NCBI GenBank assembly: GCA_910584905.1
Contig: CAJUCQ010000023.1
Coordinates: forward strand, 35,107-99,106
DNA length: 64,000 nt
Reading direction: 5' to 3'
Origin: an uncultured Muribaculaceae bacterium
GTDB lineage: Bacteria > Bacteroidota > Bacteroidia > Bacteroidales > Muribaculaceae
Shown here: one piece after another, positions 16,997 to 27,219 of the stretch
Layout: the number at the start of each line of letters is the position of its first letter
Numbering within the stretch: position 1 is the first letter of the stretch
The notes under the pieces: model-generated
Told to the model about the DNA's origin: nothing
The model's database searches: none
The model's input: only the letters and a program-made list of their open reading frames with translations
Program-made: the position numbers and the translations under genes

Positions 16997-19213
16997 ATGA
17001 ACACCGAAAGCCTAATCACCGACCTCGCATTCATCCTTCTGCTCGGCGCCATCGTCACGGTGCTGTTCAAATGGATCCGCCAGCCCGTCGTGCTCGGATA
17101 CATCGTGGCCGGATTCCTTGCAAGCCCTCACTTCGAATACCTCCCCTCCGTATCCACCGAAGAAAACATCGACTTCTGGGCAGAAATAGGCATCGTCATC
17201 CTCCTCTTCGCCCTCGGACTCGAATTCAGCTTCAAAAAACTTCTTAACTCCGGCGGCTCAGCCGTAGTGACAGCGCTCATTGTCGTCACAGGAATGATGG
17301 GTGCAGGATTCGCCATAGGCCACATCCTCAACTTCAACACCATCAACAGCTTGTTTCTCGGCGGAATGCTCTCAATGAGCTCGACGACAATTATCATCAA
17401 GGCCTTCACCGACCTCGGCCTGCGGCAGAAAAAATTCGCCTCGCTCGTCCTCGCCGTCCTCATCGTCGAAGACCTCTTCGCCGTCGTCATGATGGTGCTC
17501 CTCTCTTCAATAGCCATCAACAACAGCGTCGAAGGCAGCGAACTCCTCTACAGCATCGCCAAACTCGTATTCTTCCTCCTGATATGGTTCGCCGTGGGCG
17601 TTTACATCGTGCCCTCCGCCCTAAACGCAATCCGGCGCTACCTCAACCCCGAGACCCTCCTCGTCGTGTCGACAGGTCTATGCCTCGGCATGGCCGTATT
17701 CTCCGTCTACTGCGGCTTCTCGATGGCCCTCGGAGCATTCGTCATGGGCTCAATACTCGCCGGAACAAGCTATGCCGAACAAATCGAACACGTCGTCACA
17801 CCCGTGAAAGACCTCTTCGGCTCCGTATTCTTCATATCAGTAGGCATGATGGTGCGCCCCGACATTCTCGCCGGATACTGGATGCCCATTCTCATACTCT
17901 CGGCCGTAGTCATCGTCGGCATGATTCTATTCGGCACTGCAGGCATGCTCGTCACCGGACAAACCCTCAAAACCGCAATCCAAAGCGGATTCTCCCTCAC
18001 GCAGATAGGCGAATTCGCCTTCATCATCGCCTCCCTCGGCATGAGCCTCGGCGTGCTCGAACCCACGCTCTACCCCATCGTCGTAGCCGTATCCGTCATC
18101 ACCACATTCACCACCCCGTTCTTCATCAAGGCCGCGAATCCATTCTACGCCTTCGTCGAACGCCACCTCCCCAAGCGCCTCCACTTCCTTATCGAGCGCT
18201 ACCACAAAGACGTCGAAAAAAACGAAGCCGCCGGCGCATCTTGGCGCCCCGTCCTGAAGCGCTACCTCTGGCGCACGGCCCTCTACTCCGTAGTCCTCCT
18301 CGCCATAGGCATCGCCAGCCGACAATATCTCCTCCCATATATGCGAGGCATCCTCGGACCGTGGGGCAACATCACAAGCGTAGCCCTGACCATCGCCGCA
18401 ATGTCGCCTTTCCTCATGGCCCTCATGCTCCCCCTGAGCGCATCAGCCGACGAACACGGCGAAGCTCAGGCCCGCGCCGCCATAAACGCCCTCCCGCGCA
18501 CGGTGCTCACAATATTCCGCTTCGTCATCGCCCTGTTCTTCGTCATGAGCGTCATTTCCGAAGTGTATTCCAAACGCATCGCCGTGCTCGTGGCCGCAGC
18601 CGTCGTCCTCCTCGTAGCCTTCTTCTTCTCAAGACGACTCCGCAAACGGATGGCACGAATCGAAAACCGCTTCATCGACAACCTAAACGAACGCGAACTC
18701 CGACGCTCCGGCAAAAACAACTCCGTCGTCGGAGACCTGCACCTCGCATACATGACCGTCGGCACCGGATGCGACTTCGCCGGCGAACGCCTCATCAACT
18801 CCAACCTCCGCCACCGCTACGGCGTCAACATCGTCAGCATTCAGCGCGGCACGGCCGTAATTCCCGTCCCCGACGGAAACAGACGCATCTTCCCCGGCGA
18901 CACCATCGGAGTCATCGGCACCGAAGACCAGATTGCCAAAATACTCCCCGACGTAGAGAAAAACCTCCCCGCCGACACCGCCCGCACATCAGGCCTCGAC
19001 TCGGCCCGACTCACAAGCATACTCCTCTCCCCCGCATCACCGCTCGCAGGCAAAACGCCGCGAACCTCCGACCTCCGCAACCGCTACGAAGCCCTCGTTG
19101 TCGCCGTCGACCGAGGCGACGAACACATCGACACACGACCCGACCTTGTATTCATGCCCGGCGACGTCGTTTGGCTCGTAGGAAACCCCGAAAAATTAGC
19201 TTCACTGAAATAA
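16997..19213 (+). CDS. CPA2-family cation:proton antiporter with two C-terminal RCK_C domains
   Basis: A 738-aa transporter of the KefB/monovalent cation:proton antiporter-2 type. The transport domain covers about residues 5-400 with LLLFALGLEFSFK and SLTQIGEFAFI. Four further hydrophobic segments (about 420-545) follow, then two TrkA-C/RCK_C regulatory domains (about 590-660 and 665-738). A TrkA-N Rossmann domain as in KefB/C is not seen, so nucleotide control differs. The ATG at 16997 avoids an unlikely 17-residue extension overlapping the mgtC-like gene. Substrate probably K+ or Na+. Confidence 0.88.
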   Translation: MNTESLITDLAFILLLGAIVTVLFKWIRQPVVLGYIVAGFLASPHFEYLPSVSTEENIDFWAEIGIVILLFALGLEFSFKKLLNSGGSAVVTALIVVTGMMGAGFAIGHILNFNTINSLFLGGMLSMSSTTIIIKAFTDLGLRQKKFASLVLAVLIVEDLFAVVMMVLLSSIAINNSVEGSELLYSIAKLVFFLLIWFAVGVYIVPSALNAIRRYLNPETLLVVSTGLCLGMAVFSVYCGFSMALGAFVMGSILAGTSYAEQIEHVVTPVKDLFGSVFFISVGMMVRPDILAGYWMPILILSAVVIVGMILFGTAGMLVTGQTLKTAIQSGFSLTQIGEFAFIIASLGMSLGVLEPTLYPIVVAVSVITTFTTPFFIKAANPFYAFVERHLPKRLHFLIERYHKDVEKNEAAGASWRPVLKRYLWRTALYSVVLLAIGIASRQYLLPYMRGILGPWGNITSVALTIAAMSPFLMALMLPLSASADEHGEAQARAAINALPRTVLTIFRFVIALFFVMSVISEVYSKRIAVLVAAAVVLLVAFFFSRRLRKRMARIENRFIDNLNERELRRSGKNNSVVGDLHLAYMTVGTGCDFAGERLINSNLRHRYGVNIVSIQRGTAVIPVPDGNRRIFPGDTIGVIGTEDQIAKILPDVEKNLPADTARTSGLDSARLTSILLSPASPLAGKTPRTSDLRNRYEALVVAVDRGDEHIDTRPDLVFMPGDVVWLVGNPEKLASLK

Positions 19214-19222
19214 ATCAATCTT

Positions 19223-20389
19223 ATGGACGACCAGCGCTACAACCTCCGAGGCGTCTCCGCTTCAAAAGAAGACGTTCACAACGCAATCAAGAACATCGAC
19301 AAAGGCATCTTTCCCGGAGCCTTCTGCAAAATCGTGGCCGACTACCTCGGCGGCGACGCCGACTGGTGCAACATCATGCACGCCGACGGCGCAGGCACCA
19401 AAAGCTCGCTCGCTTACATCTACTGGCGCGAGACCGGCGACCTCAGCATATGGAAAGGCATCGCTCAGGACGCCCTCATCATGAACATCGACGACCTCCT
19501 CTGCGTAGGAGCTACCGACAACATTCTCCTCTCATCAACCATCGGACGCAACAAACGCCTCATCCCCGGAGAAGTAATCGCCGCAATAATCAACGGCACC
19601 GAAGAACTCCTCGAAGAACTCCGGGCCCAAGGCGTCGGAATATACTCCACCGGCGGCGAGACAGCCGACGTCGGCGACCTCGTCCGCACCATCATCGTCG
19701 ACTCCACAGTCGCATGCCGCATGCGTCGCAAAGACGTCATCGACAACGCCCGAATCCAACCCGGCGACGTAATCGTAGGCCTCGCTTCATACGGCCAAGC
19801 CGCTTACGAGCACGAATACAACGGCGGAATGGGCTCCAATGGTCTCACCTCAGCCCGCCACGACGTTTTCGACCACTCCCTCGCCGAAAAATACCCCGAA
19901 AGCTACGACAACGCCCTCCCCGTCGAACTCGTCTACAGCGGCTCGTGCGGAATCACCGACGCCGTCGAAGGCGCCCCCGTAAACGCCGGCAAACTCGTGC
20001 TCTCGCCCACCCGCACATACGCCCCCGTTATCAAAGCAATCCTCAGCGACATGCGCCCCGCAATCCACGGCATGATCCACTGCTCAGGCGGCGCTCAGAC
20101 CAAAGTCATGAACTTTGTAAGCCACGCCCACGTTATAAAGGACAACCTCTTCCCCGTCCCCCCGCTGTTCGACCTCATCAGGCGCGAAAGCGGAACTTCG
20201 CCGAAGGAAATGTACAAGGTATTCAACATGGGACACCGCATGGAACTCTACGTCGAGCCGCAGTATGCCGAACGAATAATCCACATCGCCGACTGCTACG
20301 GCATCCCCGCGCAAATCGTAGGACGCGTCGAGCATGCACCCGAGAACCGCCTCACCATCACCTCCGAGCTGGGAACTTTCGAATACTGA
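19223..20389 (+). CDS. purM: AIR synthase (phosphoribosylformylglycinamidine cyclo-ligase), Bacteroidetes type
   Basis: A 388-aa member of the PurM/AIR synthase superfamily, which closes the imidazole ring of FGAM to AIR in purine synthesis. The N-terminal YNLRGVSASKEDVHNAI, the conserved HADGAGTKSSLAY (about residues 53-65), DALIMNIDDLLCVGA and GGETADVGD are seen; these are the ATP-binding and catalytic loops of PurM. It lies 9 bp after the antiporter gene with no other purine gene nearby. The Bacteroidetes version diverges from E. coli PurM, hence slightly reduced confidence in the exact reaction. Confidence 0.85.
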   Translation: MDDQRYNLRGVSASKEDVHNAIKNIDKGIFPGAFCKIVADYLGGDADWCNIMHADGAGTKSSLAYIYWRETGDLSIWKGIAQDALIMNIDDLLCVGATDNILLSSTIGRNKRLIPGEVIAAIINGTEELLEELRAQGVGIYSTGGETADVGDLVRTIIVDSTVACRMRRKDVIDNARIQPGDVIVGLASYGQAAYEHEYNGGMGSNGLTSARHDVFDHSLAEKYPESYDNALPVELVYSGSCGITDAVEGAPVNAGKLVLSPTRTYAPVIKAILSDMRPAIHGMIHCSGGAQTKVMNFVSHAHVIKDNLFPVPPLFDLIRRESGTSPKEMYKVFNMGHRMELYVEPQYAERIIHIADCYGIPAQIVGRVEHAPENRLTITSELGTFEY

Positions 20390-20458
20390 TACCGGCATAT
20401 CCTCCACGGGCCGCCATGCGGAAGGCCGGCAACAAAAGGAACATCAACCCTTCGACAA

Positions 20459-21859
20459 ATGACACAGCGTCGCGCCCTGAAATCCGCAATACTCATCTTA
20501 TCGGCCGCATGCGCGGCCATCACCGGAAGCAGCTGCTCATCATCGCCGGATGCCTCCTCAAAAGCATCCGGCGATGCCCTGCCCCTGCCCGACACCCTGC
20601 GCGTGGCAACCCTGTACGGCCCCACAAGCTACTTCTTATACCGCGACGAACCCACCGGCTACGACTACACCCTCGTCGACTCCCTCGCCCGACAAAAAGG
20701 CATGGTCCTCGACCTGAAAGTGGCTTCAAGTCTCACTCAGGCCGTAAACATGCTCGACTCCGGGAAAATCGACCTGATTGCATACGGCGTCCCCGTCACC
20801 GCACACTACAAACAGTACGCCCTCGCCTGCGGCCCGCAGACCGAAACCGAGCAAGTGCTCGTCCAGCCGAAAATACGAGGCGAAGCCGCCATCTCCGACG
20901 TCACCGACCTCATCGGAAAAGACGTCTACGTCGAAAGCGACTCGCGCTTCCTGCGCCGGCTGCAAAACCTCGACAGCGAACTCGGCGGCGGAATAAACAT
21001 CCACGAAGTAAACGCCGACTCAATCATCACCGAAGACCTCATCGGCATGGTGTCAAACGGCGAAATTCCACTCACAATCGTCGACAGCGACATCGCACGG
21101 CTCAACGCCACGTACTACCCCGACCTCGACGTCAGCCTCCCCGTGAGCTTCACCCAAAGAGCCGCTTGGGCCGTCGCCCCCGACAAAAAATGGCTCGCCG
21201 ACTCCATTGACGCATGGTTCGATTCGGCCGAACCGCAGGAAATAAACCGCGAACTCCTCAAACGCTACTACGAACAGACAAAATACACCCCCACCGTACG
21301 CTTCGACTTCTCCAAAGGATACATATCAAAATACGACAAACTATTCAAGCGCTACGCCCCCACCGTAGGTTGGGACTGGCGCCTCATGGCGGCGCAGGCA
21401 TACGTCGAAAGCAAATTCAACACCAACGCACGCTCTTGGGTCGGCGCCCGCGGACTCATGCAGGTCATGCCTTCGACAGCCCGAGGCTACCGCACAAACC
21501 CACGCAACCTCAACAACCCCGAAACAAGCCTTAAAGTGGCCTCCGCCCTCATCAACGACCTCGACAAATACCTCAAGCCCCACGTCCCGTCCGACGGCGA
21601 ACGCCTCAAATTCGTCATCGCCGCCTACAACGTCGGCATAGCGCACATATACGACGCTATCGCCCTCGCTAAAAAATACGGACTCGACCCCGAAAAATGG
21701 GACGGAAACGTCGAAAAAGCCCTGATGATGAAAATGAACCCCAAAATATACCGCTCCGACGACGTCCGCTACGGCTACTGCCGAGCCACCGAGACGGTGT
21801 CGTACGTAAAAAAAATCACAAACTTCTACAACCAAGCGCGGCGAGAAATCCCCGCGTGA
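20459..21859 (+). CDS. MltF-like membrane-bound lytic transglycosylase
   Basis: A 466-aa lipoprotein that should cleave peptidoglycan glycan strands. The signal peptide has Cys at 18 and 26, either of which could be lipidated. Residues about 45-270 form a periplasmic amino-acid-binding (SBP_bac_3) domain; residues about 290-440 form an SLT domain with the catalytic Glu in AYVESKFN and the motif GARGLMQVMPSTA. This two-domain plan is that of MltF. The 69-bp gap to purM has no clear promoter. Confidence 0.9.
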   Translation: MTQRRALKSAILILSAACAAITGSSCSSSPDASSKASGDALPLPDTLRVATLYGPTSYFLYRDEPTGYDYTLVDSLARQKGMVLDLKVASSLTQAVNMLDSGKIDLIAYGVPVTAHYKQYALACGPQTETEQVLVQPKIRGEAAISDVTDLIGKDVYVESDSRFLRRLQNLDSELGGGINIHEVNADSIITEDLIGMVSNGEIPLTIVDSDIARLNATYYPDLDVSLPVSFTQRAAWAVAPDKKWLADSIDAWFDSAEPQEINRELLKRYYEQTKYTPTVRFDFSKGYISKYDKLFKRYAPTVGWDWRLMAAQAYVESKFNTNARSWVGARGLMQVMPSTARGYRTNPRNLNNPETSLKVASALINDLDKYLKPHVPSDGERLKFVIAAYNVGIAHIYDAIALAKKYGLDPEKWDGNVEKALMMKMNPKIYRSDDVRYGYCRATETVSYVKKITNFYNQARREIPA

Positions 21860-21908
21860 CAAACTACCGTTTCAAACTTTTTTTCCAAACCCCTAATCCC
21901 ATTTTTCT

Positions 21909-22463
21909 ATGAAGAAAACCAAGCTCACCGTGGCCATCGTATGCCTCATCTGCGGCTCAATGCTCTCAAGCTCATGCATCGGCTCATTCTCGCTCACAAA
22001 CCGACTTCTTACGTGGAACTCCAATATCGGCAACAAATTCCTCAACGAACTCGTGTTCTTCGCCTTCTGGGTGCTCCCCGTCTACGAAGTGTGCGGCATC
22101 GCTGACGTCCTCGTGCTCAACAGCATCGAATTCTGGAGCGGCTCCAACCCCATGGCCGCAGGCTCGAAAATCCTCGAAGGCTCAAACGGCGAACGCTACC
22201 TCGTGCAGTGGGACGGCGACGGCTACACCATCAAAGGCCAAACCGACGGCTCAATCGTGCGCCTCGACTTCAACGAAGACGAAAAAACTTGGAGCTACGA
22301 CATCAACAACGGCTCCGCTAAAGGCGTCCTCTTCACCTTCGTCGACGACACCCACGTAAGCCTCCCCGTTGACGGCGGCCGCGAATGGCGCACCGTCGAA
22401 ATCTCTCAGGCCGGACTCATGGCCTATCAGCAGATGGCCGGAGCCACCTTCGCCGCACGCTGA
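21909..22463 (+). CDS. DUF3332-family lipoprotein
   Basis: A 184-aa protein of unknown function. A hydrophobic N-terminus ends in SSSC (Cys23), suggesting a lipoprotein, and another hydrophobic stretch (LVFFAFWVLPVYEVCGIADVLVLNSIEFW, about 47-75) follows, the hallmark of DUF3332. The rest is a small beta-rich domain. A bidirectional-looking terminator follows at 22506. Confidence 0.8.
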   Translation: MKKTKLTVAIVCLICGSMLSSSCIGSFSLTNRLLTWNSNIGNKFLNELVFFAFWVLPVYEVCGIADVLVLNSIEFWSGSNPMAAGSKILEGSNGERYLVQWDGDGYTIKGQTDGSIVRLDFNEDEKTWSYDINNGSAKGVLFTFVDDTHVSLPVDGGREWRTVEISQAGLMAYQQMAGATFAAR

Positions 22464-22505
22464 CCCCACACCCCTCGCGGACTTCACGCAAAGTCCGCCC
22501 ACCCC

Positions 22506-22546
22506 AAAAAAACGAGAGTCCCCGTCACGGAGACCCTCGTTTTTTT
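22506..22546 (+). terminator. Rho-independent terminator, usable in both directions
   Basis: Seven A then CGAG (22506-22516) pairs with CTCG and seven T (22536-22546); an inner GTC/GAC helix continues the stem. Closes the block ending with the DUF3332 gene. Confidence 0.88.
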
Positions 22547-22563
22547 ACACACTGCCGTTTCGC

Positions 22564-22594
22564 TTGCCGCTTTGATGAAAAATTTGTAACTTCG
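22564..22594 (+). promoter_or_regulatory. Promoter of the nucleotidase-NagZ-GNAT operon
   Basis: TTGC at 22564, 20-bp spacing, TAACTTCG at 22587-22594 (one mismatch to TAnnTTTG). Leader of about 50 nt to the ATG at 22652. Confidence 0.55.
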
Positions 22595-22651
22595 CAAATC
22601 GCGCGCCCCGGCTTGCGCGTTATACATCCAAACAGACACACCCCTCAACTC

Positions 22652-24229
22652 ATGAACACACCCCTACACCCGATAAGAGCCCGCAAAGCCATCGCCGCCT
22701 GCGCCATAGCCCTCGGATGCGCTTTCGCGCCGATGCTCGAAGCCGAGAACCTCGTCATACTGCATACCAACGACACACACTCCCAGATCGACCCCATCGA
22801 AAGCTCCGGCCTCGGAGGCGTCCTCCGACGCAAAGCCGCTATCGACAGCATCCGCGCCGCAGAAAAAAACGTGCTCCTCGTTGACGCCGGCGACGCAGTC
22901 CAAGGCTCACTCTTCTTCTATCTCTATGGCGGAGAAGTCGAAGCCCGCATCATGAACGCCATGAAAGTAGACATGGGCATCCTCGGAAACCACGAATTCG
23001 ACAACGGCATGGACTCCCTTGCCAAAATGATGGCCATGCGCCAAGACGAACTCCTCGCCACAAACTACTTCCTTGAAGACTCCAAGCTCAAAGGAATGTT
23101 CAAGCCCTACACAATACGCACCGTCGGAGGAAAACGCATCGGATTCATCGGAGTCAACCTCAACCCTGAAGGCATGATTTCAGAAGGAAACGCCGACGGA
23201 GTTGTCTACTCCGACGCCGTCAAAACAGCCGACCTTACCGCCAAATTCCTCAAAGAAGTCGAAAAAGCCGACGCCGTCATCGCCCTCACCCACATAGGCT
23301 ACAAACCCGAAACCCCGCCCGGCGACAGCATCCTCGCACGCGAATCGGAATACATCGACGTCATAATCGGTGGCCACAGCCACACTGTAATCGACCCCGC
23401 TACTCCCGACGGACGCCGACGCTCGCAGGCCCTGAACGACGACTCCCAAGCCGTCCTCGTCACCCAGACAGGCAAAAGCGGAGCATACCTCGGTAAAATC
23501 ACCATCGACCTCGACTCCATAGGCCCCGGACGCCACGTCCGCCCCGATTACGAACTAATACGCATCGACAGCCGTTTCGACGGAAAACCCGACCCCGCCG
23601 TGCAAGCCATAATCGACGAATACCGCCCCGGAGTCGACTCCCTCATGCGAATCCCCGTCGGAAAAGCGCGTCGACCCGTAAAACGCGACGGCATCCGCGA
23701 ACTCAACTTCATGGCCGACTTCCTCTACCGCCGCGGCAGCGAGATGTCCGACGCGCCCGTCGACTTCGCAATCATCAACAAAGGCGGACTCCGCACCGAC
23801 CTCCCCGCGGGCGTCATATCCAAAGGGCAGATTATCAACATGCTCCCGTTCCAAAACAAAATCCTGATTGAAGAAATAAAAGGCAAAGATCTCCGACAGG
23901 TATTCGACGCCATGTCGCGCACCGGTGGCAACGGCGTCAGCGCTCAAGTCTACGCCGAATACGACCCCGAAGCGCTCAAAGCCACAAAAGTGCTCATCAA
24001 CGGACGCCCCCTCGACGACGACCGCACCTACCGCATAGCCACCATCGACTACCTCGCAAAAGGCGGCGACTACCTCTCAGGCCTGCGCGAAGGATCCATC
24101 ATCAAAGAAGGCGACAAATGGCTCTACGACGAAATGATCGACTGGCTCACAAAAGGCTCGGGCAAAGGCAAAGCCTTCGGCGAAGGCCCCGCCAAACAAC
24201 GCATGGTGGCCGTAAAACAAAACGACTGA
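22652..24229 (+). CDS. Periplasmic 5'-nucleotidase (metallophosphatase plus 5'-nucleotidase C-terminal domain)
   Basis: A 525-aa secreted nucleotidase/UDP-sugar hydrolase of the UshA family. Signal peptide about 1-32. The calcineurin-like domain has the metal-binding sets HTNDTHSQ, DAGDAVQGS, GNHEFDNG and GGHSHT; the C-terminal domain has INKGGLRTD and the Phe-rich nucleotide clamp region. In many Bacteroides the two domains are separate genes; here they are fused. The start at 22652 is preferred because upstream in-frame sequence lies across a terminator. Its stop overlaps the next start (TGATG). Confidence 0.9.
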   Translation: MNTPLHPIRARKAIAACAIALGCAFAPMLEAENLVILHTNDTHSQIDPIESSGLGGVLRRKAAIDSIRAAEKNVLLVDAGDAVQGSLFFYLYGGEVEARIMNAMKVDMGILGNHEFDNGMDSLAKMMAMRQDELLATNYFLEDSKLKGMFKPYTIRTVGGKRIGFIGVNLNPEGMISEGNADGVVYSDAVKTADLTAKFLKEVEKADAVIALTHIGYKPETPPGDSILARESEYIDVIIGGHSHTVIDPATPDGRRRSQALNDDSQAVLVTQTGKSGAYLGKITIDLDSIGPGRHVRPDYELIRIDSRFDGKPDPAVQAIIDEYRPGVDSLMRIPVGKARRPVKRDGIRELNFMADFLYRRGSEMSDAPVDFAIINKGGLRTDLPAGVISKGQIINMLPFQNKILIEEIKGKDLRQVFDAMSRTGGNGVSAQVYAEYDPEALKATKVLINGRPLDDDRTYRIATIDYLAKGGDYLSGLREGSIIKEGDKWLYDEMIDWLTKGSGKGKAFGEGPAKQRMVAVKQND

Positions 24230-27219
24230 TGAAACACACACTTATCACCTCCGCGCTATTCCTCCTCGGCGCCATCGGCGTCGACGCCGCGCCCGTCCAC
24301 CCCAACCTCTACGACGGCCGCGAAGAAGCCGCAAAGCGATACGCCGACTCCGTCTACAACACCCTCGACGAAAACGAACGCATCGCCCAGCTCCTGTTCC
24401 CGAAAGCCGTCCCCTCCCGAGGCGAGATGTGGACCTCCACTCTCCGCGACTGGACCGAAAAAACAGGCATCGGCGGCCTCCTATTCACCGAAGGCACCCT
24501 CGAAGAATACGCCGAAATGACCAACTTCGTCCAAAGCCACTCGCGTGTGCCCGTGCTCATGACCTTCGACGGCGAATGGGGCCTGCCCATGCGCATAGCC
24601 GACACCCCGCGCTTCCCCCTCAACATGACCCTCGGCGCAATCCGACAGCCCGGACTGCTATACCGCTACGGACGCGAAATGGCCCGCCAATGCCGTCTCG
24701 CAGGCATTCAGGTTAATTTCGCCCCCGACCTCGACGTAAACTCCAACCCCTCCAACCCCGTCATCGGCACACGCTCTTTCGGCGAAGACCCGCGGTGGGT
24801 CGGAAAACTCGGCGTGGCCTACGCCCTCGGCCTTGAAGACGGAGGCGTACAGGCCGTGGCCAAACACTTCCCCGGCCACGGCGACACCGACGTCGACTCC
24901 CACAAAGCCCTCCCCGAAGTCGACCACCCGCGTGCAGTCCTCGACACCGTAGACCTCGAACCCTTCCGACAATACATCGACGCCCGATGCTCGGGCATGA
25001 TGGTAGGACACATCTCAGTCCCGGCGCTCGACCCCTCGGGCACACCGGCGTCGCTCTCCCCGAAAATCAGCACCGGGCTGCTGCGCGACCAAATGGGATT
25101 CCGAGGCCTGCTGTACACCGACGCCCTCGAAATGGGAGGCGCCGAAGCCGGAAAAGGCGTCAACCGCGCCCTGAAAGCTCTCAAGGCCGGCGCCGACGTG
25201 CTCCTCTGCTCCCGCGACCCTCACCGCGACGTAAAAGCTATACGAGCCGCACTCGCCGACGGCTCCATCTCCGAAGCTACTATTGAATCGAGAGTAAAAC
25301 GCATCCTCCAATACAAATACCTCCTCGGACTCCCCGACCTCAAACCCGTCGACACCGACATCGCCGCCCTCAGGCGCGCAATATCCACCCCCGAGTGCCG
25401 CGCACTCATCGACGAACTCGCCGACGCCGCCATCACCGTCCTTTGGAACAAAGGCCCGCACCTACCAATCGTCAACCTCGCCGACAACTCCATAGCAATC
25501 GTCAACATCGGCGCCCCGGCAACCAACGACTTCGCCGCCCTGTGCCGCAAATACGCCCCCGTCGACGTCTACTCCATAAGCCACGCCGGCGCGCTCACCC
25601 CCGACCTGCGCCGTCGCATCGAAGCCCACTCCACGGCAGTCCTCGCCGTCTACAAACCCGACGCTTGGGCACGCGAGGCATACGCCGCCCTTGCTTCCGG
25701 CCCGGCCACAAGCATAGGCGTGTTCATGATCAACCCCTACAAGGTGCGCGCATTCGCCCCGGCAATCACCCGCAGCGCCGCCGTGATGCTCGCCTATGAA
25801 AACGAGCCGTTCATGCGCCGGGCCGCCGCGCAGGCCCTCTTCGGAGGCATAGCCGTCGAAGGGCGCCTCCCCGTCGACCTCGCAGGCATCGCCGCCAAAG
25901 GCGCCGGTGTGTCAATAGCCAAAACACGCCTCGGATACGGCGCCCCCGCGAATGCCGGGATGGCCTCGGCCATGACCGACAGCCTCGACTCAATCATCGC
26001 CGACGCAATAGCCTGCGGCGCAATGCCCGGCGCTCGCCTGCTCGTGGCCCGGCGAGGCATCGTCGTCCACGACAAAAGCTACGGACGCACTTCGCCGCGT
26101 GGCGAAAAAGTGACCGACGCCACCGTCTACGACCTCGCCTCCGTGTCAAAAGCTATCGGCACATTGCCCGGAGTGATGAAAGCCTTCGACCTCGGACTGC
26201 TCGGCCTCGGCGACTCGCTTGCAGCCCTCATCCCCGAAATCACCGACCCCGGCAAACGCTCGATTACCGTCCGCGACCTCCTGTTTCACGAAACGGGAAT
26301 GCCCGCGTCGCTCAACGTTTACGACGCCATGTTCGATCCCCAATCATACACCGGCAAACTGACATCACCCCGACGCGACGCCTCGCACACCATCAAAATC
26401 CAAAACCGCGTGTGGGGCAGCAACACCGCGCGCCTGCGCACCGACCTCGTGCGCCGACGCCCCTCCGGCGACTGGCTCACCGAAGCCGCCGCCGGCATCT
26501 ACATCGCCCCCCGCACCGTCGACACTCTCATGCGCCGGATCTACGACATCCCCCTGCGCAAAGACCGCTCATACAACTACTCCTGCCTCAACTTCTGCCT
26601 CCTCAAAGAAGCCGAAGAACGCCGCACTGGCACGCCCCACGACCGCTGGGTCACCGACTCGATTTTCGCTCCCCTCGGCGCCGCATCCATTGCCTACCGC
26701 CCGCTTGATGCCGGAATCACCCTGAGCAACATCGCCCCCACCGAAAACGACCCCTTCCTCCGCGGACAGACAGTCCACGGCTACGTCCACGACGAACTCG
26801 CAGCCTTCTCAGGCGGAGTACAAGGCAACGCCGGACTCTTCGCCACAGCCGACGACATCGCAAAAGTATGCCAGATGTGGCTCAACGGCGGAACCTACGG
26901 CGACGCCCGTATCCTCTCGCCCGAGACTGTCGGGCTATTCACCACCGCCAAAAGCCCCACATGCCGACGCGGCCTCGGCTTCGACAAACCCGACACCGAA
27001 AACCCCGACAACTCCCCGACTTGCGAAGAAGCCGGAGCCGCCGTATTCGGACACCTCGGCTTCACCGGCACGGTATTCTGGGTAGACCCCGAAAACGAAC
27101 TGATTTTCATCTTCCTCACCAACCGCGTACACCCCACGCGCGACAACGCCGCGTTCTCCCGACTCAACATCCGCCCCAAACTCTTCCGCCAAGCCCTCAA
27201 CGCAATCCGAAAATCATGA
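24229..27219 (+). CDS. NagZ-type glycoside hydrolase family 3 fused to an AmiE/beta-lactamase-type serine hydrolase
   Basis: A 996-aa secreted protein, signal peptide about 1-20. Residues about 45-390 are a GH3 domain with the NagZ motif KHFPGHGDTDVDSHK near 211-225; about 400-600 is a GH3 C-terminal-like domain; about 620-990 is a class C beta-lactamase fold with SVSK (Ser638, Lys641) and HLGFTG near 941. The expected Y-x-N is replaced by YSC. In Bacillus the separate proteins NagZ and AmiE act together to strip GlcNAc and the peptide from muropeptides, so peptidoglycan salvage is the likely role. The start is fixed by the 1-bp overlap TGATG. Confidence 0.88.
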   Translation: MKHTLITSALFLLGAIGVDAAPVHPNLYDGREEAAKRYADSVYNTLDENERIAQLLFPKAVPSRGEMWTSTLRDWTEKTGIGGLLFTEGTLEEYAEMTNFVQSHSRVPVLMTFDGEWGLPMRIADTPRFPLNMTLGAIRQPGLLYRYGREMARQCRLAGIQVNFAPDLDVNSNPSNPVIGTRSFGEDPRWVGKLGVAYALGLEDGGVQAVAKHFPGHGDTDVDSHKALPEVDHPRAVLDTVDLEPFRQYIDARCSGMMVGHISVPALDPSGTPASLSPKISTGLLRDQMGFRGLLYTDALEMGGAEAGKGVNRALKALKAGADVLLCSRDPHRDVKAIRAALADGSISEATIESRVKRILQYKYLLGLPDLKPVDTDIAALRRAISTPECRALIDELADAAITVLWNKGPHLPIVNLADNSIAIVNIGAPATNDFAALCRKYAPVDVYSISHAGALTPDLRRRIEAHSTAVLAVYKPDAWAREAYAALASGPATSIGVFMINPYKVRAFAPAITRSAAVMLAYENEPFMRRAAAQALFGGIAVEGRLPVDLAGIAAKGAGVSIAKTRLGYGAPANAGMASAMTDSLDSIIADAIACGAMPGARLLVARRGIVVHDKSYGRTSPRGEKVTDATVYDLASVSKAIGTLPGVMKAFDLGLLGLGDSLAALIPEITDPGKRSITVRDLLFHETGMPASLNVYDAMFDPQSYTGKLTSPRRDASHTIKIQNRVWGSNTARLRTDLVRRRPSGDWLTEAAAGIYIAPRTVDTLMRRIYDIPLRKDRSYNYSCLNFCLLKEAEERRTGTPHDRWVTDSIFAPLGAASIAYRPLDAGITLSNIAPTENDPFLRGQTVHGYVHDELAAFSGGVQGNAGLFATADDIAKVCQMWLNGGTYGDARILSPETVGLFTTAKSPTCRRGLGFDKPDTENPDNSPTCEEAGAAVFGHLGFTGTVFWVDPENELIFIFLTNRVHPTRDNAAFSRLNIRPKLFRQALNAIRKS

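Noticed and set aside
17584..21210. 1208-codon open frame on the + strand across three genes
   Set aside because: It crosses the ends of the antiporter, purM and mltF-like genes in another frame and encodes mainly Arg, Pro and His, as expected from a C-rich coding strand with few stops.
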